Shown here one piece after another: positions 47,282 through 58,504 of a stretch of DNA of 64,000 bases. A program made the position numbers and the translations under genes. This DNA is from Tubiluchus corallicola. Lineage: Eukaryota; Priapulida; Priapulimorpha; Priapulimorphida; Tubiluchidae. Below the pieces are notes generated by a model, which saw only the letters and a list, made by a program, of their open reading frames with translations, did no database searches and was not told the origin of the DNA. The number at the start of each line of letters is the position of its first letter. Position 1 is the first letter of the stretch. The DNA lies in NCBI GenBank assembly GCA_030141605.1, contig JAQGDQ010000769.1, positions 1-64,000 of the forward strand. Direction: 5' to 3'.

Positions 47282-50266
47282 ATGCGATTAAGGTTATATA
47301 ATACGAAGTTTGTGTCAAATAAAATCTTACTTGCTCCGGTTTGTGGTGTAGTTTGCAGTGTTATTGTTTTAGTTGCTAATTATGCGAATTTGCCAAGTGA
47401 CAACCCATGCTACATGCAAGGTAATTATAATAACTTGTTCATTTTCAGTGATTAGTAACATCGAGATGAAATTGATGAAAAGTAGTGAACAGTCGCAGTT
47501 CTGTGAAATGGATATTTTAAATATCATTAATTAAGATTCTGCATTTAGTACAATGAATTTAGCAGAATCTCATTGGAAATCAACCGTTTACAATTATTTC
47601 TCCACCACCATGGTGAATGAATCTAGAGTCATGGAACTTTGTGGCTGAACACCTGAAGGTGAAAAGGCAGTGAAATGGTGACGAGTGACTTTGGGACAAA
47701 ACACAGTGCAATGTTGGTGTTGCACGAGCTCAAGGGCATTTCAGCAGTATAGAGTGCGCATACTCGTCTTTGCAGATAAAACCTAGGCTCAATACTTTTA
47801 ATGTTTAACGCTTCCAGCATCTGTATATGAAAATACAGAAGAGTATTTAGAAAGGTTAGTCTCACAGCTACCCGAAACTCAAACGCAAACACATCCTCAG
47901 TCGAACCAACCAAAGCTACTTGAACGTCTGGGCAATGATACACCCATTTCCTGGTATCCCTAGTCACAAATGTACAAGTGACAGGACAAAATTACCGTGA
48001 TATGTCAATACAAAAAGCCTTACACATTAAACGTATTTGGCCTAAGTCAAACAGCAAAGATAAGTTTGTGCACTCTTTACCACTGAAGTGCAGTTGACCT
48101 TGTACAACACCCACAGTTCACTGTGTTTTGTGGAATTCAGTAACAAAATGGCAGTTCCCTAATATTGACAGTTCTGTTACTACTTACATATTTGTTTGTC
48201 TCTTTGTGGAGAGTAGCATAGTTTCGTGCCTATCAAGATATGTAATCTGTATCGTAAATTGCTAAATTATCTATATAATGCTGTCTTTTGGCTATCTAAC
48301 TTCTGAATTGTATCTCGCTGTTGTTTCTAAATTCTGGTAAATTTCTTTGTTTTAGGTGCCTTGATAATGAACAGTTTGTTTCAAACAGGTCGGCAATGAA
48401 TTTCATTTTGATATAGTTACATCTACTTGCCAAATATGCATAATTCAGCTAACACATTGTTTTACATTTCTTTCTGTCAGATGCCAAATTATGTCACCAC
48501 AGCTCATTGCTCACACTTAGTGATGCCTAGGTGACCGAAATGAATTTTTATCAGAAGTTCCTGCCTCATTAATTAATTATGACTGTGATCGCCAGAACTT
48601 CGTAAACCGTTAATTAATTTTACCAGTTATTACCCATTACCGGTGGAGAAAATAGATACTGAAAAATTTTGGACTAGTTGGGATTTGAACCCAAGTCTGG
48701 AATTAGTATTCCATGCAGTACTATATAAGCTACCTACAGTGTACACTTTAGAGCTCACAAGTAGCTAAAAAACCAACGACACCCCCTGTACTATTATGGC
48801 ATTATAGGGATACTTTAGGTATCAATATTTTCCCCGTTAAGCTAGCAACTAATGATAACATTAGTTAATTATGACTGTGACTTCCAGAATTATTTAATTA
48901 CCGATTAATTACTATCGACAAGAGGTGTACAGACAAGAACAGCAGATACAGATCTGAGGATTATCACAGTACTTCACAAAACATCTTCAAAATTGAAAAA
49001 ATCTCAGTGACATTTCGAAATGGGTCAATTTTCCGTTTCATAGTTGTTCACGAAATTTCTCAAGCATTTCCGTGTTGTGCTAACCTTGTTTCAAGCATTC
49101 GTAGGTTGTGATACAATATCTGCATTTTGTGGAATTGGGAAAAAGTAGGCATGTGACACCTATTGCGCCTATCCCAAGGTTACTGGATCTTTGAGTAGTC
49201 TTTGACTGAGAGATTTTTCATTCTCGTATATGGGAAGGTCAAGAATAAACAGATATGTCAGTTTTTTAGACCTAATTATTCCAAATTATACTTAATAATT
49301 TTCTTTTCAGAAGATGTGCAAAAGAAAGCTTGTAACGATGATTTGAACTCACGCAACTTTATTCGTGGGCCATTTCTAGGCCAAAATTGTTCATTCCGGG
49401 CTGAGAAAGTTGCTTATCGAAGAAAAGTGGTAGCAAAAACAGCATGTGAGAGACAATATTCAACTACAGTTTTTGGTGGAAAATTTAACATGTGGACACA
49501 AACATACATTGATGACATTCATCGTCTGGCTTATTGTTCAATACCAAAAGCAGCAACCACAAATTGGAAAAGAATTTTAATTAGTTTAATGGCTGCTGAT
49601 GCAAGTCTTGCTAATGATTCGTTAGTTCAGCCACGTGATTTAGATGAATTACCAGGATACACACCTCATCAACGTGCCCTGAAAGGTGATCTAATAAAAC
49701 AAATATCAAGATATTCTGTCTACTTGCAGTCATTTGTACTAAAAAAATATAAAAAGTTTATGTTTGTTCGACACCCATTTGAACGTCTTCTAAGTGCTTT
49801 CAAAAATAAAATTGAAAGTAAGAGCTTCTCTTATGAAATTTCACGCATGACTCAAGTTCTCCGAAAACAAAACATAACAATTTCAGATCATATTGTAAGT
49901 TTTACAGATTTTGTCAGGTACTTGGTCGTTACAAATCCAAAACTGTATAACGAACACTGGGCTAGAATGACTGACCTATGTGATCCTTGTACTGTTAAGT
50001 ATGACTTTATTGGAAAGTACGAGCATATTGAACAAGAAAGCAAAGATTTTTTGAAAATGTTGAATGTTTATCACAGACTACAGTTAACCAAAAAATATGA
50101 ATTTCACAACACTAACCACACAATCAGGTTAATGAAACATTATTACAGCATGTTGCCTAAAAAACTCTTGAGAAAACTGTATAAGATTTACAAAGCTGAT
50201 TTTGTCATTTTTGGATATCAGTTTCCTGCATTTATGCATCGATTTGTAAAACCGGGAATCATTTGA
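47282..50266 (+). CDS. Family-2 carbohydrate sulfotransferase, gene 2, two exons
   Basis: Predicted as exon 1 47282-47420 and exon 2 49311-50266, joined over a 1,890-base GT-AG intron. Exon 1 ends in CAAG before GTAATT, leaving one base. Exon 2 follows a TTTTCTTTTCAG acceptor, and the G plus AA completes a Glu codon in the right frame. The product is 364 residues. Exon 1 supplies a basic start and a hydrophobic anchor (about residues 15-32), which the longer genomic frame starting at 49202 lacks. In spliced numbering the PAPS loop is SIPKAATTNWKR (123-134) and the 3'-phosphate site is FVRHPFERLLSAFKNK (198-213). The CDPC...YDFIGKYEH block and a C-terminal YKADFVIFGYQ follow. It is the same family as the gene at 26987 but clearly divergent. 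The acceptor glycan is unknown. Confidence 0.87.
47421..49310 (+). other. Intron of sulfotransferase gene 2
   Basis: Donor GTAATT and acceptor TTCTTTTCAG. It contains a SINE-like tRNA-derived segment. A 112-residue minus frame at 47629-47967 lies wholly in the intron and has no recognisable domain. Confidence 0.8.
48535..48900 (-). mobile_element. tRNA-derived SINE-like repeat
   Basis: The minus strand of 48671-48740 has an A-box-like GTAGCTTATATAGTACTGCA, a TGGAA/TTCCA stem with a 6-base loop and a perfect T-arm (TTGGG TTCAAAT CCCAA, containing the B-box GGTTCAAATCC). The anticodon loop is one base short and no full acceptor stem forms, so it is not a working tRNA. TTAATTATGACTGTGA followed by CCAGAA occurs near both edges (about 48575 and 48867) and may be part of the element. 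Confidence 0.6.
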
Positions 50267-51100
50267 TAACATTTTTTATTGCAATGAATTCACTCACATT
50301 TAGTTAATATTTTTGATTCATGTTTATAGTTAGTTTGAAAGCTCTGTGGGTTCAGTCATGCTTATTGATTACATTTATGAAAAAAATTATTACGCATTGT
50401 TAAAAATAAATTTTAAAAAAGACTCTTACAACTCTTTGGTATGCAACTCTTTGGTAAACAACTAATTACACTAAAATATTAGCTGATTGATTTATATTGA
50501 AACTTGAGTACGATAGATTATAGATGGCAAGAACTGAAAAGGCTAGCTAGATAAATAGGAATTTATCATTATTATATAAAGCACAATTTAATATGAAAAT
50601 ACTATTTTTGACTCGCTTCAAAATTCTTTGTAAGTGTGTCTCGGATGCCATATAGAAAGATATAGAGATTATCGAGTCAACTGCTACTGTTGGGCATACT
50701 CATAATATAATGATAACACAAGTAGATGGAGAATGTAGTTTGCCTTAAAGTGATAAATTTTAGCATTAGTGCACACAAACCCATTTTTGAGTTCAGAAGT
50801 GAGTAACACTTAAATACAGGTTAAAAATATTCAAAAATATAGAAAAATAATTGCATGTACGTGCGAGCATTAAGCTTTATTTCACATCACATTGGCACTC
50901 ACCGAAAACTTTTATCTAATAAACGGAAAAAATTACAAATTTCTATCCAGTTAATCATTTATTCAAATCAAATTTTCAAGACCCAAATTCCTGTCTACAT
51001 GCACTGCCTATTGTCATTCTTGAGAAACACGATTCTGACTAAATGTTCTCAGATTGAACTTTTGCAATTTTTTTACAGTATGGTAAGGTTTTGTTGTTTT
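50267..51100. other. Downstream region of sulfotransferase gene 2
   Basis: AATAAA at 50405-50410 is a candidate poly(A) signal about 140 bases past the stop. The frame at 50855-51133 has no motif. Confidence 0.4.
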
Positions 51101-51104
51101 CTCA

Positions 51105-52300
51105 TAATACAGGCTTTCTTGACTTATGAATAATGTCATTTTGAACATTTGTTATATTTTTAAAAATAGTTTTGACAAAAATCAGAATTAATCTACACAA
51201 AAGGTTTCTACATAAATGTGTACTTTTGCAGCCACTGCTACTAACATCCATATGTTCCGACTCGAGCTTTTCAAGAATGACATTAGACAGCAGCTGTAGG
51301 TGGGAACAGTCAGCTGACAAAAATGTTGTAAAACTTTCCTGCTTTAGAAGAAATTGTATATAGCACCATACATAATAACAGGCTACAAATGAAAATTCTG
51401 TTGGACGTCACAAACCACCTCTATCTACTGAGGAAAAAAGGGGATCCATAACAGGAACTGTAGTTAAGTCAAATAGATCCTCATCATATTAGAGGTTGTT
51501 GAGATTAAATAAAACTAATGCAGTCATTACGTTTCGAGGCACTTGCTGCAACTTTAGCTGCATAACCACTTTCAAAATAAATCAACTTTAAAAACTTTTA
51601 TGATATCTGAAACTATGAGAATTCCACAGTTATCATTGATACTTGTGTTACAAGCACTGAATCGTTTTGATATCTCAGATATTTTTAAATCATTAAATTT
51701 TACAAGTGAAGATATCTTAATGCTCTTTTCAGATGGCAAAAGCTGCCGAACAGATATAAAATGATTTCCGCCATCTACCTATACCAGCCAAAGCATCTCT
51801 CTATAGGATCACTCTGCAAGTTACCAGTTAACAAATACTCAAAGTCTGGAATATTGCAGAAGATATAGTTTGACAAAGCATGTTTGAGTCACAGCAGTTA
51901 ATGTTTCACGTGATAAAACTGGGTCCCACAATTTGCAAGATTCTGCAAAATCTTCAATGTATTTTAGCTTTGCATTTTGAGCAGTTGTAACATGTTCGAT
52001 GTAACCGTTTGATTTTTTAATCCATCTGTACGTTTCTTTAACATTTAAGTTGTACTAATAATTTCTTGCACGTTGAAAAAACTCTGCAGTCTGTCTCCAA
52101 TCTGGTTTATCTAGTGAATCAACAGACTTTGTTACAAAGTCGTCCTCAACAAAGTAGAGTAAACAAATTCTGGGTGAGTGTTCGGTGGTCGAGCAGTATG
52201 CGCGTGCTTGGCTTAGCTCTGTAAACATGTTATTTTGCAGACTGTACCTTTCTACTGGCTTCGCTAAATTATGAGCTAACCGCCGAATCAACGAGTGGCA
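51105..52300 (-). pseudogene. P-element-like transposase remnant, C-terminal part
   Basis: Minus-strand pieces in several frames run in order: a frame at 52055-52291, then WIKKSNGYIEHVTTAQNAKL near 51960-52010, then DFEYLLTGNLQSDPIERCFG near 51800-51850, then FISVRQLLPSEKSIKISSL near 51700-51760. The LTGNLQSDPIE..FG..R..GG...S..Q block is the C-terminal signature of P-element/THAP9-type transposases. Continuing sequence to about 51105 fits the Cys/His tail. Stops and frameshifts break it, and no THAP domain or inverted termini are seen. Confidence 0.75.
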
Positions 52301-52406
52301 ATGTAAAGTTATCGGAATTGTTTTAGCATAAAATTATTAATTATTTCATTACTATAACGTTGGCAGTATTGGAAATTATACACAGTATACCACAGAATAC
52401 GATTGA

Positions 52407-53142
52407 ATGATGTCTACCACAGGATACGATACACATCTCCCTGATGAACTAATTATTAGTGAGATTTGTAACTTGGACGTCAGCAAAGAAATTAAGCAGA
52501 TGCTTCAGACTCCTGAAATTTTACAAGCATTTTCAACGGTTGTGAGTTCATTGGTTCCTAAAATTACTATGAAGCAGATCGAGGAGGAGTTGGTATAAAT
52601 GCGTAAAGAGATTAAATACCTTCGTCAAAAGACCAATAACTTGGAGCACTACAGGAGAAGATGCAGTGTTAGATTTTTTGAGATGCCTGAAAGAGAAGAT
52701 GAAAACGTTACTGAAATGGTGATGAACTTTTGAAACGAAGTTCTTCAATTAGATCATATAAAGACGGAATCTATTGAGAGGAGCCATCGCACTGGGAAAG
52801 CAAGAGATGGTAAGCACAGAGCGATATTAAGCAATTTCATTCGTTATGATTATAAGCGGGGCGTGATTCTTGCAGTTAGAAATCTTATAAAGGAATGCCT
52901 TATCTAAAAGTGTACGAGGACTTAACCAGATCAAACATGGAAGTGGTTCGAAAAGCCCTAAAGTTACGCGACAAAAAGAAAGTCCATAGTGATTGGACGG
53001 CCTGACGGAAAAGTAATGATTAAGAACAATAGCAATAGAATCGTCTCTATAAATAATTTGTCCGAGCTGCGTGAAGCATTTAGAGACGATGCGTTTGAAT
53101 CATGTATTGTAGAACAAAGCGCCCTCAACTGCTTCAAATAAG
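52407..53142 (+). pseudogene. LINE ORF1-like remnant (coiled coil plus RRM type)
   Basis: Opens with a 63-codon frame ending in IEEELV, followed without shift by RKEIKYLRQKTNNLEHYRRR (coiled coil) and SVRFFEMPEREDENV, then ERSHRTGKARDGKHRAILSN, and later VIGRPDGKVMIKNN and LSELREAF. This order is that of L1-type ORF1 (transposase-22-like) proteins. Several stops and at least one frameshift make it non-functional. It probably belongs with the polymerase remnant downstream. Confidence 0.75.
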
Positions 53143-54039
53143 CTGCCACGAAGTGACATGAGGTGTATTGGGATGTCCGCCAGTGAGTCATTAAGTCTAC
53201 CACACCATGGATAGCTGCTGGGGTTCGTCAACGTCAATCTTGCGGAAACCACCGACTTCTTAGAAGCCTCTACAATCTACTCGTCACTGTTCAGTTGGAG
53301 TACCAGTAAAGTACTTTTTCGGACTTTGCCTACTTTTAGTGAATTGTCTCTCTTGGGTAAGCCATATAAAAGCAGCATATTATTATTTTTCCTTTCTTAC
53401 TTAAGTAATAACCTTATGTTGCGCTTGACATTATTTTGAATTTGATACCGTATAGATACGTGTAATTTGTTGGTGTATGGTTAGTAGTCATAATATTCAG
53501 TGTTTAGAATGATTATATTCAGAATTTGATGACTGCAAAATTTGCTGTAGAAATCGACGCATTAATTTAAAAACATAGACAGTACTTTTGTAGTTTACTG
53601 TAATTTACTAATATTACTGGAGATTGGCCCGCTTAAAAATTATATCCCTATAGGCATCACTATCAGCTGGTATGTATTAATATAAGCATGCAAGATTATA
53701 GTGATATAAAACTACCTGCAAACCTCTGTATATAGATTTAAAGTTAACCTTGGAAGTATTGTACTAGTTGTCTGGTATACAATAATTCTGACCTTGCACG
53801 CGTTAAACGATGTGTGAAATCTTTAACTTCGGTAATTTGTTGTGTCTGTGTAACACACACACATATATATATATACATTTGTAGAAATGTAATCTGTTTA
53901 CACGATGTATATATAAATATATAGATATTTAGTTATATATATTGTAACTCAATTAACCCAATTAGGCATTCAAGCATGTAAAGCAATCCCTGTATCACCA
54001 TATGGACATGGCTAGGAACAGGAACCTCAGTCACAACCA
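53143..54039. other. Spacer between LINE ORF1-like and ORF2-like remnants
   Basis: No coding signal. A CA/TA microsatellite lies at 53852-53877, followed by more TA-rich sequence to about 53945. Confidence 0.4.
53852..53877. repeat. (CA)n(TA)n microsatellite
   Basis: A short ACACAC run followed directly by TATATA, visible in the sequence. Confidence 0.85.
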
Positions 54040-56790
54040 GTAGAAAAATCTGATGTTCGTAATAATTTTGATACTGTTTCATTTTATTATTGTAATTCTC
54101 ATAGTCTTGTTAATAAGAAATCTCAGTTTTACTAATTGTTAACTGGTGAGGTGGATATTGCATTAATAACTAAAACTTGGTTTACAGATACTGTTACTAA
54201 TGGAATGTTTAATGACTATGGGAATTATAATGTTTTCTAAAAAGACAGGGGCTCAAGGTGTGCTGGCACTGCAGCTTTTATGAAAAAAGGTTTACATGCA
54301 AACTTAGTTTCTTGTTAAGACTGCTATAAGCACCTTGAAACTCTAACTATTGACATTACTGGTGAATTTCGTATGATTATTAATTTATCGTCCACCCAGT
54401 ATGAGCATAGAAACGTCAAAACTGCCGTGGAATTATTTATCAGAAATGTGTGACATTGTTAAACCTGTCATTATTACAGGGGAATTTAACTTCCCTTTCA
54501 TAACTTGGTTAGAAAATCTTTCATCACCAGACACTGCGCAATGCAATTTATTTATTCACACTGTAACTAATTTACGGCTTTAACAATTTGTTACTGAACC
54601 AACTCGTGCTGATTCAACGACTGGAACTTGTTCTTTCTTAGATTTATTGTTCTGCACAGATGAGGCATTTGTTTTTGATGTTAATGTTGCAGAACCTGTG
54701 ATTACGGCTGACTATTCAGCAGTTGTTTTTTGAATACCAAAGCTTATTGTACACTAATGTGATTACATTGTTACGATACTTTCGATTCCTGTGTTTCTAC
54801 ACAAAGTTTGTGGGACAGGTTCTACAACATAATCCATGAAGCCATTGACAACAACGTCCTCTGCATGGCCTAGCATGCATAAAGGTAAAAAGAAACATAA
54901 TACTAATTACCCTCCTAATCTGAAACTCATAATCGGTAAGAAGCGCTAGCTTTATTCAAAACGTAATAATTCTGCTGAAAATAAGAGAGCGACTCTGTAT
55001 AGAAAATTTAAAAAAGGAAACTTAAAAAAATTTAAAATAGGCGAGTTACTATTCGTGAACACAGAGTTTTAGCTAGTATTAATCGTAATAAATTATTTAA
55101 GTGCGTTCATAAAACAAGATGTAATGATAAAGGTGTAGCGCCTTTAAAAGATAAGCAAGGTAACATTGTTGTCGCTGATCTAGAAAGAGCTAAAATGACT
55201 ATTTTAGTAAATTTTTCACTATTGATGATGGCAAGAAACCGTCGATTTCACAAAAAAACACCTTCTGCAATTTAATTACATTAATTGAATTTTTGTTGTA
55301 CGATATGTTGTACAATTTAATTAGTATCCTTGAGCGGTTGTGTCCGTAAAGCCATTCAAAAAAGTAAATCTAAAAAAAGTCGTACGCCTGGCTGTTTAAG
55401 CAGGCCATTGTTTTCAAGCAGTTGATTGATGTAATCTGTTTATCTTTATCCATGCTTTTTAATGTCTCTTTTAGTCAAGACAGCCTCCCATATGAATGGA
55501 AAATAGCAGAGGTATTACTCATGTACAAAAGAGGGGAAAGTTCAGACCCGAGCAACTGTAGACCTATTTCTGTTACTTCGATATAAAATCATTGAAATTT
55601 GTATTTGTGCTGAGATGCTAGCACTTCTTATTAGGCATAATGTAGTAAGTAAGCACCAGCCTGGGTTTTTATCAAAACATTCATCATGCATACATTTATT
55701 AGGATCAATTTATAATTGGACTGTTGCTTTAGATAAAAAAATCTGTTTATATTGTATATATTGATTTCAAAAAAGGTTTTAATTCAGTCAGCCAACATAA
55801 ATTACTAATTAAGTTGGAACTTGTGGCATATGTGGCCTACTGTTTGATTGGATTACACGTTTCTTAACAGGGCGTTTACAAAAAGTTGTTAGGGCAAAAG
55901 TTCTTCTATTTATGTACAAGTAACTTTAGGATTAGCTCAGAACAGCGTTCTGGGCCCCCTACTGTTTATATTGTTTGTAAATGATCTGCCTGATGTCATT
56001 GGTAGTTCTTATTGTAAACAATATGCAGCTGATGTGAAATTATATCACCGTGCTGACACTGGAAGTAATAATATTCGGAATGTAAAAATGTATTTCCTAG
56101 TAGTCTAAATAACTGCCAAATTCAGTAAATAAATGCTCTGTTCTACATATAGGATGCAAAAACACTATCCATAACTATAAAATGGAAAGTACTAATCTTA
56201 CACTAAAGGACAAAGTGTTAGATCTCGAACTCACAGTTAGCAAAAATCGAAAATTTTCAACTCATTGTCTTGATATCTGTGCTATGGCAGATCGTGTAAG
56301 CTTTTCAATGCTTTGTTGCGCTGATAAGCTGCATGCTTACAGTCTACAAAACAATAATCCTGGAGTCCCTACCTTCTGAAGGATATAGATCTTGTGGAAA
56401 ATGTATAATATTCACGTGCAGACTTTTTGCTAGATGTAAGTTAAACTCCACGTCATGCCCAAGTAAATTATAAATACTCAAAATGGAACGCCTAGAATTA
56501 AAACGCATTTATAATGATCTAAATATGTGCAATAGCATAATTCATGATGATATATCAATCTCGAGTAAATATTTTTTAACTTTGCACCACTTGCAAATAC
56601 TACAAGAATTGCTTTTAACATTTCTTCGGCAACAGAGTTGTAAGTTTATGAAATAAACTACCACCTTATGTGAACGGTGCTCCAACTGTAAATGTTGGCA
56701 ACGGAAAAGTATTTAGAAAACGGCTATGTCACTTTGATTTTAGCAAAATTTTACTTTTTTATATCTTTAGACGCATTAACCAACATTAAA
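54040..56790 (+). pseudogene. Decayed non-LTR retrotransposon polyprotein (endonuclease and reverse transcriptase)
   Basis: Plus-strand translation gives, in order across frames, DIALITKTWFTDTVTNGMF (endonuclease), a linker near 55040-55160, ILEK-like region and SKHQPGFLSKHSS-like sequence near 55640-55690, LGLAQNSVLGPLLFILFVND near 55930-55985, and YAADVKLYHRAD near 56020-56060, where the active-site YADD has become YAAD. The C-terminal end is FRKRLCHFDFSKILLF near 56710-56760. Many stops and frameshifts are present. Confidence 0.82.
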
Positions 56791-57469
56791 ATGAAAATGA
56801 ACAACCAACATAAATTTTATACTTTTTATTGCATGTAAGTTACTTGTGTGTCAAAGTACGTCTAATCTTAGTTAAGTGAAATATTGGTCTCATATGGCTC
56901 AAGGCTGAGCTTCAATTAGATGTAGTTGCGTTATTTCCGCCTGAATATCTTATTAATGAAACGAAAATAAGGTTTATCCATATTTACTATAACATTGTTA
57001 CTTTTAAATGTAGCATAAGCTGAGAACAGGCTAAAACATTAAATTGGGACCAAGCATAAGTAGACCTTGTACAAATTTACATTCAATTTCACTTTTAATC
57101 TAAAATTTGAGTTTTGTTTTCACGGAATGCAACACTAGATAAAGTCTAAATGCGTGTTTATGTTTATTCATCCGAAACTTTTCATTATTATTTGGCGTTA
57201 CTAGTATAACTGAAAACCCTCCTACAACAATATTCTTCAGACAACAGCACACAATATATATATATAGGTGTTCTACGCACGACCATAATCATTCCTTTCA
57301 CAAAATAGCTGCAAAGACTGTGTAAAGAATGCGCATTTCAAAAATAGACTAATACATAGCAATATATTTGTTGAATTTTGTGAATAGATGCGTATACGAT
57401 CAGAACTATTCAGAACACAATAGCTGCTAACTGAGTTTTTTAAGAGCTACTGAACTATCTAAAAGACTG
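56791..57469. other. Upstream region of fucosyltransferase gene 2
   Basis: AT-rich, includes 3' untranslated sequence of the preceding LINE and a short TATATA run near 57255. No gene. Confidence 0.4.
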
Positions 57470-58504
57470 ATGAAGCTATCTAAACATTACATGAATGTGT
57501 TGACACGGCGTGCTTTACAATTCTTAGGACACGGTTGCTGGTTCTCTTGTTGCTGGTTTCTTATCTGGATGTCTTGGCATGAAAACAACAAATTTAGAGA
57601 TCAAGTGAACATTAGCAATAACAGATTACACTACACTAACCAAACTGAACGAAAGAGTTTGAAAGCAATACATGTGTTTGTATTAGGAAAGATTTCTCAA
57701 CGAGTTGGATTAGGAAATAAAATGTTTAACTATGCTTCAATGTATGGTATTGCCCGTACAAATAACATGAAACAAAGTGTTATGCAAGATGATGAAATAG
57801 TGTCTGTGTTTCCCAAACTCAACGCTACGCACCTCAGTGATACAGACTTTAAAGAGGGTAATTTTCTTAAGGTGACAGCTAGAAGCTGCTGCTCGTATGA
57901 TCCCATCATGAAACAATTACCGCAGCATCGTAATACATCCATTGGAGAGCGAATGCTCATCTCTTATCGTTATTTCCATCATGTTAAAGAAGAAATTCGC
58001 GCTCAATTTCAATTCCCAGTCCAAACAATTTTGCGTGCTCGAACTTTGGTAGCAAATCTGTGCACAGTCAAAGAAATTCCTAATTGTCACGAAATGACAA
58101 CAGTGGGAGTGCACGTTCGAAGGGGAGACTTCAATTCTCCCAGGTCAAGTAAATATGGACGGCGTACATCAAGTGTTGATTATATTAAGCGCGCAATGAG
58201 CTTTTTCAAAAGCAGGTATCATGATGTTGTATTCATAGTGGCTGGTGACGACCCAAGGTGGTGTGTGGAGAACCTTAATTTCCCAGATACAGTCGTTGTT
58301 GAAAGCAATGAACCAAAGATTGACTTGTGCATTTTATCTCATTGTGATCACGTGATAATGACTGTTGGAACATTTGGTTGGTGGGCTGGTTATCTTTGCA
58401 AAGGAACCGTTGTTTATGACAGGGATTCAGCAGAACCCGGATCTCGTTTTGACTCTTTACTGCGCGTTGACGATCGCTACCCTGAAGAATGGATTACTAT
58501 GTAG
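57470..58504 (+). CDS. GT11 galactoside alpha-1,2-fucosyltransferase-like, gene 2
   Basis: A 344-residue intact single-exon frame. A hydrophobic anchor at about 20-36 (GHGCWFSCCWFLIWMSW) follows a basic N-terminus. GT11 motifs: GLGNKMFNYASMYGIA at 80-95, SYRYF at 165-169, GVHVRRGD at 213-220, FIVAGDDPRW at 255-264 and CDHVIMTVGTFGWWAGYL at 292-309, ending PEEWITM. The last motif is closer to the family consensus (GTFGWWA) than in gene 1 (GTYSFWC). The two GT11 genes align only along motifs, so they are old paralogs and may use different acceptors. A distant AATAAA at 59021-59026 is a weak poly(A) candidate. Confidence 0.92.
   Translation: MKLSKHYMNVLTRRALQFLGHGCWFSCCWFLIWMSWHENNKFRDQVNISNNRLHYTNQTERKSLKAIHVFVLGKISQRVGLGNKMFNYASMYGIARTNNMKQSVMQDDEIVSVFPKLNATHLSDTDFKEGNFLKVTARSCCSYDPIMKQLPQHRNTSIGERMLISYRYFHHVKEEIRAQFQFPVQTILRARTLVANLCTVKEIPNCHEMTTVGVHVRRGDFNSPRSSKYGRRTSSVDYIKRAMSFFKSRYHDVVFIVAGDDPRWCVENLNFPDTVVVESNEPKIDLCILSHCDHVIMTVGTFGWWAGYLCKGTVVYDRDSAEPGSRFDSLLRVDDRYPEEWITM

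Noticed and set aside
47629-47967. 112-codon minus frame inside the intron
   Set aside because: No recognisable domain and no start or promoter context; likely chance.
48671-48740. Functional tRNA gene on the minus strand
   Set aside because: The T-arm is perfect, but the anticodon loop is six bases and no acceptor stem pairs, so it is SINE-derived.
49202-49310. Start of sulfotransferase gene 2 at the first Met of the long frame
   Set aside because: The frame crosses a strong splice acceptor, lacks a proper anchor, and an in-frame upstream exon with a donor site fits better.
54401-54583. 60-codon frame, and similar ones at 56182-56379 and 60005-60498, as separate genes
   Set aside because: They are fragments of decayed LINE polyproteins read across frameshifts.
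934-58504. Bacterial polysaccharide operon or contaminant contig
   Set aside because: Mixed strands, multi-kb spacers, GT-AG intron, animal transposons and microsatellites all point to an animal chromosome.
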